NCBI RefSeq assembly: GCF_000971965.1 | Contig: NZ_LAQP01000018.1 | Span: forward strand, 1-64,000 | Direction of reading: 5' to 3' | DNA: 64,000 nt | Origin: Paenibacillus wulumuqiensis | GTDB taxonomy: Bacteria; Bacillota; Bacilli; Paenibacillales; Paenibacillaceae | In this document: in pieces, positions 25,553 to 34,225 of the stretch | How positions within the stretch are numbered: the stretch's first letter is position 1 | How the letters are laid out: each line of letters opens with the position of its first letter | Made by a program: the position numbers and the translations under genes | The notes under the pieces: model-generated | What the model was told of the DNA's origin: nothing | Database searches by the model: none | Seen by the model: only the letters and a program-made list of their open reading frames with translations

Positions 25553-27481
25553 CTAGCCCAGATTCTCTTCCCACAGCAGATCATTATGATTGTCTTCATA
25601 CTGGCTCATCGGAATCGTAAAGTAAAACACCGACCCTGCTCCTTCGACAGACTGGACACCGATCTCTCCGCCCATTAGCTCGATCAGATTTTTGCAGATG
25701 GCCAAGCCGAGTCCGGTTCCCTCGTACATACGGCTGATTCTGGAGTCAATCTGATAAAATGGCTGGAACAGCTTCAACTGATCTTCCTCACTAATACCGA
25801 TCCCCGTATCCTGTACCGTAAAGTTGAAATGCCACATCGGTTCATCTGCAGCGACCTGTGCATCCTGAGCCGCCTGTACCCGGATTTGGATACCTCCTTT
25901 TAGAGTGAACTTGACCGCATTACTGATCAGATTGATCAATACCTGACGTATGCGCTGTTCATCTCCGAGTACGATATCCGGAACAGACTCCCCGGATGCA
26001 AAATCGATATACAGATTTTTCTCCTGTGCCTGTATAACAAACAGACCTGCTGTCTCTTCCATCAGCTGCCGGATACTGAAAGGCTCCCGGACCAGATTCA
26101 TTTCGCCGGCTTCCAGTTTGGAATAATCCAGAACCTCGTTAATGACGTGCAGCAGTACAGTCCCGCTGTGATGGATATGACCGACAAATTCCTGCTGCTC
26201 TTCATTCAGCCCCATTTCCAGCAGCACATCACTCATGCCCAGCACCCCGTTGAGCGGTGTTCGCAGTTCGTGACTCATCATGGCCAGGAAGTCACTCTTA
26301 ACACGAAGCGCCTCTTCCAGCTCATGCTTGGTCTGCAGCAGATCATGTTCCGCCTGCTTGCGGCTGGTAATGTCTTTGGATATGGTGTAAATGTCCTTAA
26401 CCCCATCACTTTCCACCCAGGGAACCATCGTCGTACTCAACCAGAGCTCCCTCCCATCCTGATGGTAGATCGTCAACTCAATGGTATGGGAAATGCCTTC
26501 CATTGCATCCTGGAAGCAGCTCCATACCTTATCCACATATGGCTCTGTAACCATATTCAAAAAGGAAAGCCCTTTCAGCTGGTTCATGGAATAGCCCATA
26601 ATCTTCTCGGCTGCCGGGTTGGCACGAAGCAGCTCACCCCTGCGGTTAAACAACAGCACCATATCAGGGTTGTGTTCAAAAATCGAATCATACCGGCGCT
26701 GATTAATATGCGCCTGCCGCAGTGCAAAACGTTTGTCAACAACCTGGCTGATCATCAGCAGCAGCAGAATAAGCAGCATGGCTCCGCCGATCATAATGGC
26801 AAGGGTAATTTCATTCGTTTTATTGGCAGGCATCTCTGGAGGCATACCCGGCAACGGATGCATCGTATGTTGATCATGGACATGCAGAGCTTCCATCCCG
26901 GTATAATGCATGCCCGCAATCGCACTGCCGAGCAGCAGCGCCATATACAGCTTGGCTCTGCCGGTGATCACATGTTTCTGATGACGGTGACGGGCGGAGA
27001 TTTTGAGTGCAGCAAAAGAAGCTCCGCAGGCAATCAGGACGGACAGACAGACTTTCCACCAGTCATAATGCTGCTGAAGAGGCATCTCCATCGCAGCCAT
27101 TCCGGTAAAATGCATCGCCACAATCGCAAAGCCCATCCATAACGAGCCCATAAGCAGACTACTGGTTTTCATAAAATCCACACTGATCATCCAGAAAGCA
27201 GCCAGTACCGCTATGATGGGCAGCAGTATGGAGATCAGCAGCCAGACCGGATTATAATGCACCTCTGCCGGCAGGCTGTAGGAGAGAATACCGATAAAGT
27301 GCATCGACCAGATGCCAAGCCCCATTATGATCGATCCGAACAAGATCCAGACCAGCCGAGAACGTCCATGAAGGATCAGGACCCTCTCATATATATACAA
27401 TGCACAATAAGAAGCAAAAAACGAGATAAACAAGGAAAGTAGAACAAGCGGAGTATTATAGGTTCCCTGCAATTCTGTCAT
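25553..27481 (-). CDS. MHYT-PAS hybrid-less sensor histidine kinase
   Basis: Membrane sensor kinase (642 aa). The N-terminal MHYT domain has seven predicted helices and three repeats of the metal-binding motif (MHFIGILS about 60, MHFTGMAA about 123, MHYTGMEA about 191), thought to sense oxygen, CO or NO through copper. A His-rich loop (HVHDQHTMHPLPGM) follows the third. Then come a PAS domain (about 260-380), HisKA (SHELRTPLNG, His about 404) and HATPase (NLISNAVKFT, DTGIGI, GTGLGL). There is no receiver domain and no adjacent response regulator. ATG at 27481 fits the AAGGAA site better than ATG at 27487. Confidence 0.92.
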   Translation of the reverse strand: MTELQGTYNTPLVLLSLFISFFASYCALYIYERVLILHGRSRLVWILFGSIIMGLGIWSMHFIGILSYSLPAEVHYNPVWLLISILLPIIAVLAAFWMISVDFMKTSSLLMGSLWMGFAIVAMHFTGMAAMEMPLQQHYDWWKVCLSVLIACGASFAALKISARHRHQKHVITGRAKLYMALLLGSAIAGMHYTGMEALHVHDQHTMHPLPGMPPEMPANKTNEITLAIMIGGAMLLILLLLMISQVVDKRFALRQAHINQRRYDSIFEHNPDMVLLFNRRGELLRANPAAEKIMGYSMNQLKGLSFLNMVTEPYVDKVWSCFQDAMEGISHTIELTIYHQDGRELWLSTTMVPWVESDGVKDIYTISKDITSRKQAEHDLLQTKHELEEALRVKSDFLAMMSHELRTPLNGVLGMSDVLLEMGLNEEQQEFVGHIHHSGTVLLHVINEVLDYSKLEAGEMNLVREPFSIRQLMEETAGLFVIQAQEKNLYIDFASGESVPDIVLGDEQRIRQVLINLISNAVKFTLKGGIQIRVQAAQDAQVAADEPMWHFNFTVQDTGIGISEEDQLKLFQPFYQIDSRISRMYEGTGLGLAICKNLIELMGGEIGVQSVEGAGSVFYFTIPMSQYEDNHNDLLWEENLG

Positions 27482-27902
27482 ATGCATGTTCCTTCCTGAT
27501 CGTTAGTAGACAGCGTTCTACATGGACACATCTATTTTATTTGTTCCTTATAAGCTTAATTTAACCTAAAAATCGAAATACTCAAGCCATTTGGTACGAA
27601 TTGTAAAGCGAACGCAAATAAATTTAATATTTTTGCATATTTCGTGCGTTAACCCTATGAAATCAGGTGAAAATTTTTCAGAGCTATGCTATCCTAAAAT
27701 ATTAGAAGAGATCATTGATTTTGTTACGCCTATATGAATGTTGGTGGTATGACACTGGTACTTGTCGGGTGGTGAAATATACACCCATTTTGCTGTGCAA
27801 ACTTCATGTTCGTCCCGTGCAAATATTTTGATTTCATAATGCGTTGGTTCTGACGCTGAATTATACTGTGTTTCTAACTTTAGGGAGGTTTATTCAAACG
27901 CC
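27482..27902. other. divergent intergenic region
   Basis: About 420 bp between the MHYT kinase (minus) and udk (plus). AT-rich with no supported gene, repeat or riboswitch. It presumably holds both promoters. Confidence 0.45.
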
Positions 27903-28541
27903 ATGCTCATTATTGGTATTGCCGGTGGTACCGGCTCAGGCAAAACAACCGTCGCCCGCTCCGTCATCGAACGTATGGGAACGAGAAAAGCAGTTACTTT
28001 CATCTCTCAGGACAATTATTATAAAGATCATACGCATCTGAATCTGGAAGAACGGGCGCTGATCAATTATGATCATCCGTTCGCTTTTGATAATGAACTG
28101 ATGATCCAGCATCTGGGTGAGCTCAAGGAAGGCAAAACGGCCCATGCACCTGTGTATGATTTTACGACACATGCCCGTTTTACCGACAAGACGCTGGAAC
28201 TTCAGCCCAACAATATTGTGATTATCGAAGGACTGCATGTGCTGTCCGACGAGAAGCTGCGTGAACAGCTGGATATCAAGGTATTCGTCGATACCGATCC
28301 GGATGTGCGCATCCTGCGCCGTGTGCTGCGCGATATCGAAGAGCGCGGACGCAGCATCCAGTCGATTCACCAGCAGTACATGACAACGGTGAAGCCGATG
28401 CATGAAGCCTTTATCGAACCTTCCAAAAAATACGCCGATCTGATCATTCCCGAGGGCGGACATAACGAAGTCGGTATCCAGCTGCTGTCGATTCTGACCG
28501 AGAAATACCTGAACGGCGACCGCAAATGGGGAACGCTGTAA
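27903..28541 (+). CDS. udk: uridine kinase
   Basis: Phosphorylates uridine and cytidine in pyrimidine salvage (212 aa, the usual length). P-loop GGTGSGKTT (8-16), the ISQDNYYKD substrate motif (about 35-43), the NYDHPFAFD segment and the VDTDPDVRILRR motif are all intact. The only plausible ribosome binding site, AGGGAGG at 27882-27888, is 14 nt from the ATG, which is longer than usual, and no in-frame start codon lies closer. A terminator at 28564-28594 follows. Confidence 0.95.
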   Translation: MLIIGIAGGTGSGKTTVARSVIERMGTRKAVTFISQDNYYKDHTHLNLEERALINYDHPFAFDNELMIQHLGELKEGKTAHAPVYDFTTHARFTDKTLELQPNNIVIIEGLHVLSDEKLREQLDIKVFVDTDPDVRILRRVLRDIEERGRSIQSIHQQYMTTVKPMHEAFIEPSKKYADLIIPEGGHNEVGIQLLSILTEKYLNGDRKWGTL

Positions 28542-28563
28542 TCAAAGACTATCTATCGAATAG

Positions 28564-28594
28564 AGCTGTCCGGGCATGAGCCCGGCAGCTTTTT
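28564..28594 (+). terminator. terminator after udk
   Basis: GC-rich hairpin AGCTGTCCGGGC / GCCCGGCAGCT with a 4-nt loop, then T5. It shows that the upstream ATG at 28576, inside the loop, is not the start of the next gene. Confidence 0.9.
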
Positions 28595-28617
28595 ACATAA
28601 GGAGAGGAAATTGCGAA

Positions 28618-29178
28618 ATGAACCGTAAAATTGTAGCTGTCGACATGGATGACACGATCTGTCATCTTCTTCCCAGAGCCATTCACTACCACAACGCCCT
28701 TTACCCGGATCTGCCGCTGACGATGGAGCAGGTGAACAGCTTTGACCTCAGCCGGATCTGGCATCACGAATGCTCGGAAGAAGTCTTTTTCGGAAGACCG
28801 GGATTGTATGAAGAACTGGAGATCTTTGATGAGCATACGGTAGAGGAGATGCGCCGTATTCATGAGCAGCACGATCTGATCGTCGTGACGGCCGCACGTC
28901 CTTCTTCGGTACCGGAGAAATGGAGATGGCTGCAGCAGCATCTGCCCTTTATCTCCTATGAGAATTTCTTTGTGGCCAAGCGTAAATATTTGCTGCAATT
29001 CGATCTGCTGATCGATGACGGTCCGCATAATCTGCTGGCGGCCCGTGAAGCCGGCAAACGCACGATCGGCATCCCGCGCCCGTGGAATCTGGCGCTGCAG
29101 CAGGACTTTCTGATGAAGGATTCCTGGAAAGGCATGAGCGAGCTGGTCAATGAAGTACTGATCGGGCAAGCGAAATAA
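28618..29178 (+). CDS. HAD-family 5'(3')-deoxyribonucleotidase-like phosphatase
   Basis: Haloacid dehalogenase-fold phosphatase (186 aa) resembling the 5' nucleotidase NT5C/YorS-type group. Motif I is VDMDDTICHLLP with nucleophile Asp9 and acid Asp11. Motif II lies in VVTAARPSS, motif III Lys in FFVAKRKYL, and motif IV is LLIDDGPHNL. It should dephosphorylate nucleotides or a similar phosphate ester in the cytoplasm. Start at 28618, after AAGGAGAGG; the longer frame begins inside the udk terminator. Pairing with uridine kinase hints at nucleotide salvage or balance, though each has its own terminator. Confidence 0.85.
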   Translation: MNRKIVAVDMDDTICHLLPRAIHYHNALYPDLPLTMEQVNSFDLSRIWHHECSEEVFFGRPGLYEELEIFDEHTVEEMRRIHEQHDLIVVTAARPSSVPEKWRWLQQHLPFISYENFFVAKRKYLLQFDLLIDDGPHNLLAAREAGKRTIGIPRPWNLALQQDFLMKDSWKGMSELVNEVLIGQAK

Positions 29179-29184
29179 ATATTC

Positions 29185-29219
29185 GGCCGGAACCGCACAG
29201 GTCTCCGGCCTCTTTTTTT
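29185..29219 (+). terminator. terminator after the HAD phosphatase
   Basis: GGCCGGA (29185-29191) / TCCGGCC (29204-29210) stem followed by a T8 run. Confidence 0.9.
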
Positions 29220-29304
29220 GCAAAATTTTACAATGGCGTCTGGAATGGATATCCTTAAATCATGGCGATATACACGACATCAATAATGAAAGAAGGAACC
29301 CTCT

Positions 29305-29955
29305 ATGACTCAACAGCCTCAAGGGAATGATCCTGTATCATCTGCAGAACCGGATACTCATCATCCAACGTCCTCTTCAACTGAGCACCCTCCCAAAAGC
29401 AAAAAAAGCGAAGTCAAGGAATGGCTGATAGGAATTATTGTAGCCGTCTGTCTGATTTCCATCGTACGTCTCTTCCTGTTTGAACCCTTTGTGGTAAGCG
29501 GGCAATCGATGGAACCTAATTTTCATAACGATGAGCGTCTGATCGCAAACAAGCTGCTGTATGATCTGCGTTCGCCTCAGCCGGGTGAAGTGATCGTGCT
29601 GAAAGTACCTTCCCAGCACAGAGACTTTATCAAACGGGTGATCGCAGTCGGTGGAGATACGGTCAAAGTGGAAGGTGACCGCCTGATGGTCAACGGAAAG
29701 GCGGTTGATGAGCCTTATATCCAATCCGCGGTCGCTGCAGCACAGGCACAGGGCAGCCCTTATAATATCAATGACTTTCCCACTCCAGCACTGCCGGACG
29801 GCAAAGTGCCGGAAGGATACCTGTTTGTAATGGGTGACAACCGCTCCCACAGCCAGGACAGCCGCATGATCGGCTATATTCCGGTGAACGATGTGGTCGG
29901 CCGGGCGGAGATGATTTACTGGCCTTTCTCGCATTTCCATTGGATACAAAGCTAA
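29305..29955 (+). CDS. type I signal peptidase
   Basis: Membrane serine protease that removes signal peptides from exported proteins (216 aa). A polar N-terminal tail of about 38 residues, rich in Pro, Ser and His, precedes one membrane segment (about 40-58). The catalytic Ser68 lies in SGQSMEPN and the Lys110 general base in RDFIKRVIAVGGD. The box E motif GDNRSHSQDSR is near residue 175. Gram-positive SipS-type size and single membrane pass. AAGGAA precedes the ATG, and a terminator shared with the convergent FRG gene follows. Confidence 0.95.
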   Translation: MTQQPQGNDPVSSAEPDTHHPTSSSTEHPPKSKKSEVKEWLIGIIVAVCLISIVRLFLFEPFVVSGQSMEPNFHNDERLIANKLLYDLRSPQPGEVIVLKVPSQHRDFIKRVIAVGGDTVKVEGDRLMVNGKAVDEPYIQSAVAAAQAQGSPYNINDFPTPALPDGKVPEGYLFVMGDNRSHSQDSRMIGYIPVNDVVGRAEMIYWPFSHFHWIQS

Positions 29956-30026
29956 TCTTGTATCCGTATATGAAGTTCTCTAATGGCTCGTGTACGAATT
30001 TCTTCAATAGTTCTAAGTTCTATCCA

Positions 30027-30081
30027 AAAAGCCGGACTTTTGCGATCTGTTCCGATGAACAAGTGGCAAAGCCCGGCTTTT
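30027..30081. terminator. bidirectional terminator
   Basis: AAAAGCCGG (30027-30035) / CCGGCTTTT (30073-30081), with additional pairing of CTTTTGC and GGCAAAG inside. A/T runs on both sides suit the convergent signal peptidase and FRG genes. Confidence 0.8.
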
Positions 30082-30131
30082 GTGCTGTATCCCCCGGATA
30101 TATAAGGGCAGTTGGCGGATGCTGCATGCAT

Positions 30132-30947
30132 TTACCGCATCAGTCTTGTATTGGTACAGTGACGCTTCAGCCAGGCGCTGATGCCCTGGAGACCCGGATA
30201 GATGATTCGCTCATTGACGTTCGCCTGATCGAGTTTGTCCCTGACTTCCAGCTTCAATTCCGCCGGGATAATAATCTTCTTGTACAGTCCCGGGTACTGC
30301 TGAAGCCAGTTGTCGAGCCCGCGATCACGGTTGCTCATAATCGTGAACATGGCATACTGGTTCACGATGCGCTCATCGATCGATGGGGGATCGAGGCAGA
30401 TCACAAAGTCATCGTCGCCTTTCAGACTGTCAAAATCCTTCATATCGGTGAACAGCTCATCCAGCAGCTCTACGGTGAAAACAAGCAGATCCTCTTCATC
30501 CAGACGGTGTCTCAGCTTGGCCGGCAAGTGGGAATGCACCTGGTCCGTATCCAGACACCAGACTGCCCCATCCTCGTGATACCGCTTCAGATCGGACGTG
30601 GCAAAATGCAGGGCCACATACGGGGAGAACGACCAGTCCAACATCCGTGTCGGCAGCCCGTGATGCTGAGCGACGGCCAGCAGCTCCCAGTCGTTGCGTT
30701 CATATTTCAGCGACGCGCGGGCGAACTTTTTGAAATTGCGCAGCAAATGAGACTCCATCCCTGTATTTTCGATCCTCATCAGACTGGTACTAAGATCAAA
30801 CGAAGCGCTATCCATGCCCCGGTACGCATAGGGAGAATGGAAGCGGCCATGTTCAGGATGAGGAGGAAAGTTAAACAGTTCTTCATGGAGGTCCAGCCAG
30901 CTTTCTGCAATGCTTACTCCATCCTCAATATATTTCAAAGGGAACAC
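30132..30947 (-). CDS. FRG-domain protein
   Basis: Soluble protein (271 aa) with an FRG domain, a module named for its Phe-Arg-Gly-like motif (here YRGMD at about 42-46), of uncertain biochemical role. The second signature, LLAVAQHHGLPTRMLDWSFSPYVALHFA (about 89-116), is fully conserved. FRG proteins occur alone or fused to other domains, sometimes in toxin or defence settings; nothing next to this one supports such a role. The start is a GTG at 30947 with only a weak site; no better start exists before an upstream stop. Confidence 0.85.
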   Translation of the reverse strand: MFPLKYIEDGVSIAESWLDLHEELFNFPPHPEHGRFHSPYAYRGMDSASFDLSTSLMRIENTGMESHLLRNFKKFARASLKYERNDWELLAVAQHHGLPTRMLDWSFSPYVALHFATSDLKRYHEDGAVWCLDTDQVHSHLPAKLRHRLDEEDLLVFTVELLDELFTDMKDFDSLKGDDDFVICLDPPSIDERIVNQYAMFTIMSNRDRGLDNWLQQYPGLYKKIIIPAELKLEVRDKLDQANVNERIIYPGLQGISAWLKRHCTNTRLMR

Positions 30948-31206
30948 CTGCCCATTGTATTTGTATTTGACTCCTATCTTTCATTACACCACTTTTGCCC
31001 TTTTTAATGGGTGGTACAGGTATTTTTTACATAATCCTGCTGGATTCGGTAAAATCAATTCCGTCCTGGGATCATCATTTATTCCGAAAAGAAGAGAATC
31101 TACATGTTCCCCAGTATTATGATGACGCTGGTTGCTGCTGCATCCGCTAAAAAATATTCAGCATGGTGCTATCGGCAGGCTTCTTTTGCGGCTATAGGCA
31201 GTTATA

Positions 31207-32787
31207 TTATGTGGATTCGTCGGCTCCGATATCTACAGCCTTACCGGAGACTCTGGGCTGTCCGTCCATATCCTCGGTATCCTGCAGTACAGGATCAGGA
31301 GACCCACTATCTACCGCCGGTGATGCAGGCTGGATATGGTAATCATCGGCCATTTCATTCAGGAACTGCGGATTGGCCCAAAGGGAATGAAGATCATTGC
31401 CGCTGCCCGTGCGGTACGCCTGCAGTCCGCTGTATTCCCTGCCTTTCCAGACCCAGGTGGAGCCAGAGCTGCCGTCCTGTGAGAAATACAGATTATGGTC
31501 TACAATATTGCCGGAATTGCGGGTGTATTCGTTGTAGATCAGCACCCCGGAAGTCCCGGCGACCATTATATTATTGCGAATCACATTGTTGCGGGTATCA
31601 TACTGGAGCAGCAGCTGTCCATTGCCTGCTCCCAGTGAATCATTGTGATACAGCGTATTGTTCACGATCCGGGAATCTGTCGTGGAGCCCCGCTCCTCAT
31701 CGTAACCGCCCATGGCAATGCCCGTCTGCCGGTTGTTGTAAATGACATTGCTGCGCACCGTAATATGGCTCGTGCTCCGGCCTGCATGCTCGGAAGCAAT
31801 CTCGATGCCGATATCGTTGTCATAGGTATAATTTTGCTCGATAATGCTGTCCCTGCCCCCATCGACATAGATACCGCCCGCCGAGTTGCTATGATTTGGC
31901 AGCTTTGGCCCATAGGAAGGATTATGGTTGGACGAAATATGATAGATCCGGTTGCCGCGGACAATGCCGCTGCGCGCTTGGTCATACCGTACATCCGGAG
32001 ATGTTCCCTCGAACCCGATCAGATCAATTCCGATATTGTCGCTGTTGTAAATCCGGTTGTTCTCTACCCGAAACCCGTCTACATTACCGTTAACGACCAG
32101 CGACTCGCTGCTGCCGAGCACCAGATGATGCAGCTCATTGCCGTCAATCGTGATCTGCTTCAGCGCTGCGGGTGCCCGGTCGCCATACACCGCGATCCCG
32201 TGCGCGTCCCGCCCTGTAAGATCCGGACCGGTCGGGACAGCCGTATTGGCGATATGATGTACATGATTGACGGTCAGCTGAATCTGCTGTCCGCTGCCAT
32301 GCACATAGATACCGACCGGCACCGCACTGCGGGAATGGGTCTTGTAATTGCGTACTTCCAGACCCTGGATACGGATATAACTGGCGTCAGCGATATCGAT
32401 CAGTCCCTGCAGCCCGCTCACCTTTACCCCGGTGCCATCCAGCACTGCCTGCTCTCCCGGATAACTCGCAAATGTAATATAGCCCGCTGCTGCCGAGCCG
32501 GAATGACGAATCTTCACCCGCTCTTGATATACACCTTCGCGAATATAGATCGTACTGCCAGGACCCGCCTGATCGGCAGCATGCTGTATCGTCTTCCATG
32601 GCGCATTCATACTACCCGGTTGGGTGTCCCTGCCTCCGGGCGCGACATAATATACCGTTCCCTGACTGCCTTCTGCAGCTGCCGCCTCTATACCTGCCGA
32701 ATTTTGCGAAGAGGAACAGGCTGTCATTCTGGCTCCAAGGAGAAGTACGATGAGCAAACGGGCTGCCTTACTGGAATACCGAATCAT
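31207..32787 (-). CDS. secreted parallel beta-helix lipoprotein
   Basis: Exported protein (526 aa) with a signal peptide and probable lipobox (MTAC, Cys about residue 24). A DUF1565-like start of a right-handed beta-helix follows (YYVAPGGRDTQPGSMNAPWKTIQHA), with repeated N-rich coils of the form NNRIYNSDNIGIDL, RGNRIYHISSN, SNVIYNNRQTGIAM and NNTLYHNDSLGAG. Such folds include pectate lyases, rhamnogalacturonases and alginate epimerases. I cannot assign catalytic residues, so polysaccharide binding or lysis is an inference. ATG at 32787 follows GAGAGGG; the longer frame has no site. Confidence 0.82.
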   Translation of the reverse strand: MIRYSSKAARLLIVLLLGARMTACSSSQNSAGIEAAAAEGSQGTVYYVAPGGRDTQPGSMNAPWKTIQHAADQAGPGSTIYIREGVYQERVKIRHSGSAAAGYITFASYPGEQAVLDGTGVKVSGLQGLIDIADASYIRIQGLEVRNYKTHSRSAVPVGIYVHGSGQQIQLTVNHVHHIANTAVPTGPDLTGRDAHGIAVYGDRAPAALKQITIDGNELHHLVLGSSESLVVNGNVDGFRVENNRIYNSDNIGIDLIGFEGTSPDVRYDQARSGIVRGNRIYHISSNHNPSYGPKLPNHSNSAGGIYVDGGRDSIIEQNYTYDNDIGIEIASEHAGRSTSHITVRSNVIYNNRQTGIAMGGYDEERGSTTDSRIVNNTLYHNDSLGAGNGQLLLQYDTRNNVIRNNIMVAGTSGVLIYNEYTRNSGNIVDHNLYFSQDGSSGSTWVWKGREYSGLQAYRTGSGNDLHSLWANPQFLNEMADDYHIQPASPAVDSGSPDPVLQDTEDMDGQPRVSGKAVDIGADEST

Positions 32788-32959
32788 AAGCCGCACCCTC
32801 TCTTTTAACAAATATTTACTTTTTGTTCGGTTTCCATATACAATGAAGTATATAATGCACTCGCAGGGCAGCGAACGATACAAAATAATGAGCGATACAT
32901 AATTGCCCTGTACTCTGTTCTAACCCACAATCAGGAGGAATGCTTGCTGCTGTACAGCT

Positions 32960-33196
32960 TTATTTTGCCTTGAGTACATAAGGATAACGCGCCAATAGAC
33001 CGTATATAATCAGCGCCGGAATAATGACCCATAGCAGCCCGGGAGCGCTCCAAATCAGCATTAGCCATACGATAGCTATAACTATAGTAAGCATACCGGT
33101 CACATGACGCTTGGACCAGCGGTACATCACATGTCCCAATATCGCTACGAGCAGCGCCAGAATCAGAATCATGCCAGCCATATAAATGATGCCCAT
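32960..33196 (-). CDS. small two- or three-helix membrane protein
   Basis: 78-aa protein made almost entirely of hydrophobic segments (about 3-25, 33-50 and 53-70). A basic loop (YRWSKRH) sits between the first two and a short basic tail ends it. AAAGGAG lies 9 nt before the ATG, which supports translation. No family recognised; function unknown. It lies between the beta-helix gene and the AT-rich lipoprotein without evident partners. Confidence 0.65.
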   Translation of the reverse strand: MGIIYMAGMILILALLVAILGHVMYRWSKRHVTGMLTIVIAIVWLMLIWSAPGLLWVIIPALIIYGLLARYPYVLKAK

Positions 33197-33294
33197 CAGA
33201 AAGCATCTCCTTTAACTCGGAATATCCCCAGTATAGCATTCCACTTTACAATTTGTGGAATTTGCAGGTGTATCCATAGATACGACAATACAAA

Positions 33295-33336
33295 AAATGC
33301 CAAAGTTTACGTTATACATACGTCACTTTGGCATTT
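33295..33336. repeat. 12-bp inverted repeat upstream of the lipoprotein gene
   Basis: AAATGCCAAAGT (33295-33306) pairs perfectly with ACTTTGGCATTT (33325-33336). The loop contains a second small dyad, ACGT...ACGT. It lies 90 bp before the lipoprotein ATG and is not at a gene end, so it may be an operator, leader hairpin or leftover terminator. Confidence 0.45.
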
Positions 33337-33426
33337 CATATTATGATCCAGAAGCTGTTTTTGTACAGAAATAGTATCCTTTTAAAAATGAATTGCAATA
33401 AATTTGACCCTAAAGGAATGTATACA

Positions 33427-33930
33427 ATGACCAAACTTTATAAAAGAAAAGCTATACAATTATCCTGCTTTATTATTTGTCTGTCTCTAGCTGCTTGTAG
33501 CTCTCCTTCAAATTCACCAAAAGATACTCTCTCTAGTGCTGTTCAAAGCAATTCTTCAAACGATATTAGTGAACAGAGCCAAAACACAGAAAGTCCACCA
33601 AGCTACCAGGCGAAGTCAACTCAAACTGGGCCTCAAATTGTAATTGATGAGGAACTGCAAAAATGGTCGAGCCCCCAATCTCAATTTACAGTATCTGAAG
33701 GAAATGCTAAGTTGAAGTTAATCATTAAAAACAAGAGTGAAAATCCTGTTGTCCTTACCTTATCTTCACTTACTACTAATGAAGTTTATACGCAGCAAGA
33801 AGTTCCACCACATCTTACTATGTCTCCTCCTATAACCCGTCTTCTTCCAGCAGGAGATTATAATATCCTATGGCGTTCTAATGGCAAAGCTGTAATTGCT
33901 CATGTAAAAGGTACACTCTATTATAAATAA
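33427..33930 (+). CDS. putative lipoprotein, AT-rich
   Basis: 167-aa exported protein with a lipobox (LAAC at about residue 22-25) and a Ser/Asn/Gln/Pro-rich spacer (about 26-75). The C-terminal beta-rich domain contains LKLIIKNKSENPVVLTLSS and RLLPAGDYNILWRSN, resembling extracellular domains that cap or bind surface structures. No family recognised. Codon use is clearly more AT-rich than its neighbours, which suggests recent acquisition. The chosen ATG is 9 nt after AAAGGA. A repeat-family element follows at 33966. Confidence 0.7.
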   Translation: MTKLYKRKAIQLSCFIICLSLAACSSPSNSPKDTLSSAVQSNSSNDISEQSQNTESPPSYQAKSTQTGPQIVIDEELQKWSSPQSQFTVSEGNAKLKLIIKNKSENPVVLTLSSLTTNEVYTQQEVPPHLTMSPPITRLLPAGDYNILWRSNGKAVIAHVKGTLYYK

Positions 33931-33965
33931 CGACGATCATTAGATACTATCCGAATGATGAAACA

Positions 33966-34166
33966 GCACGTAACAAAAGAAAAGAAATAAGAGCAAAGGA
34001 CGACACTTAAGCGTTTCGCTTTTAAAAAGCGTTGCCTAATAAAAGTGAATTTTACGCAGCAAAATATCTTAAGCAACTTAAGTCTGGAGATCCCCTGTTA
34101 CTTATACCAATCCAGGCTTAACCGGAGGACGTGCTCTTATTCTTTTCTGGAGTGCATGATGCATCC
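33966..34166 (-). repeat. dispersed palindromic repeat, copy 1 (interrupted)
   Basis: Copy in minus orientation, 60 bp beyond the MATE stop. Outer arms GAAAAGA-ATAAGAGCA and TGCTCTTATTTCTTTTC pair with the one-base bulge seen in all copies. The invariant block CCTCCGGTTAAG is at about 34116-34128. The second block reads CTTAAG...TGTCGTCC because about 65 bp are inserted between two CTTAAG copies (34006-34011 and 34077-34082). Beyond the hairpin it shares more sequence (CACTCCAG and GATGC...) with copy 4 than with the others. Confidence 0.8.
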
Positions 34167-34225
34167 AACACCGTACCATACGATGCATCAGACTCCATAT
34201 CACACCGTACTCTCCGCAGCACCCG

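Noticed and set aside
28576-28617. Upstream start of the HAD phosphatase
   Set aside because: The ATG is in the loop of the udk terminator hairpin; the later ATG has the ribosome binding site.
30992-31030. T-box-like string (TGGGTGGTAC) near 31005
   Set aside because: The full T-box motif continues ACCGCG, but here it reads ACAGG. No downstream gene lies on that strand and no terminator/antiterminator pair is seen.
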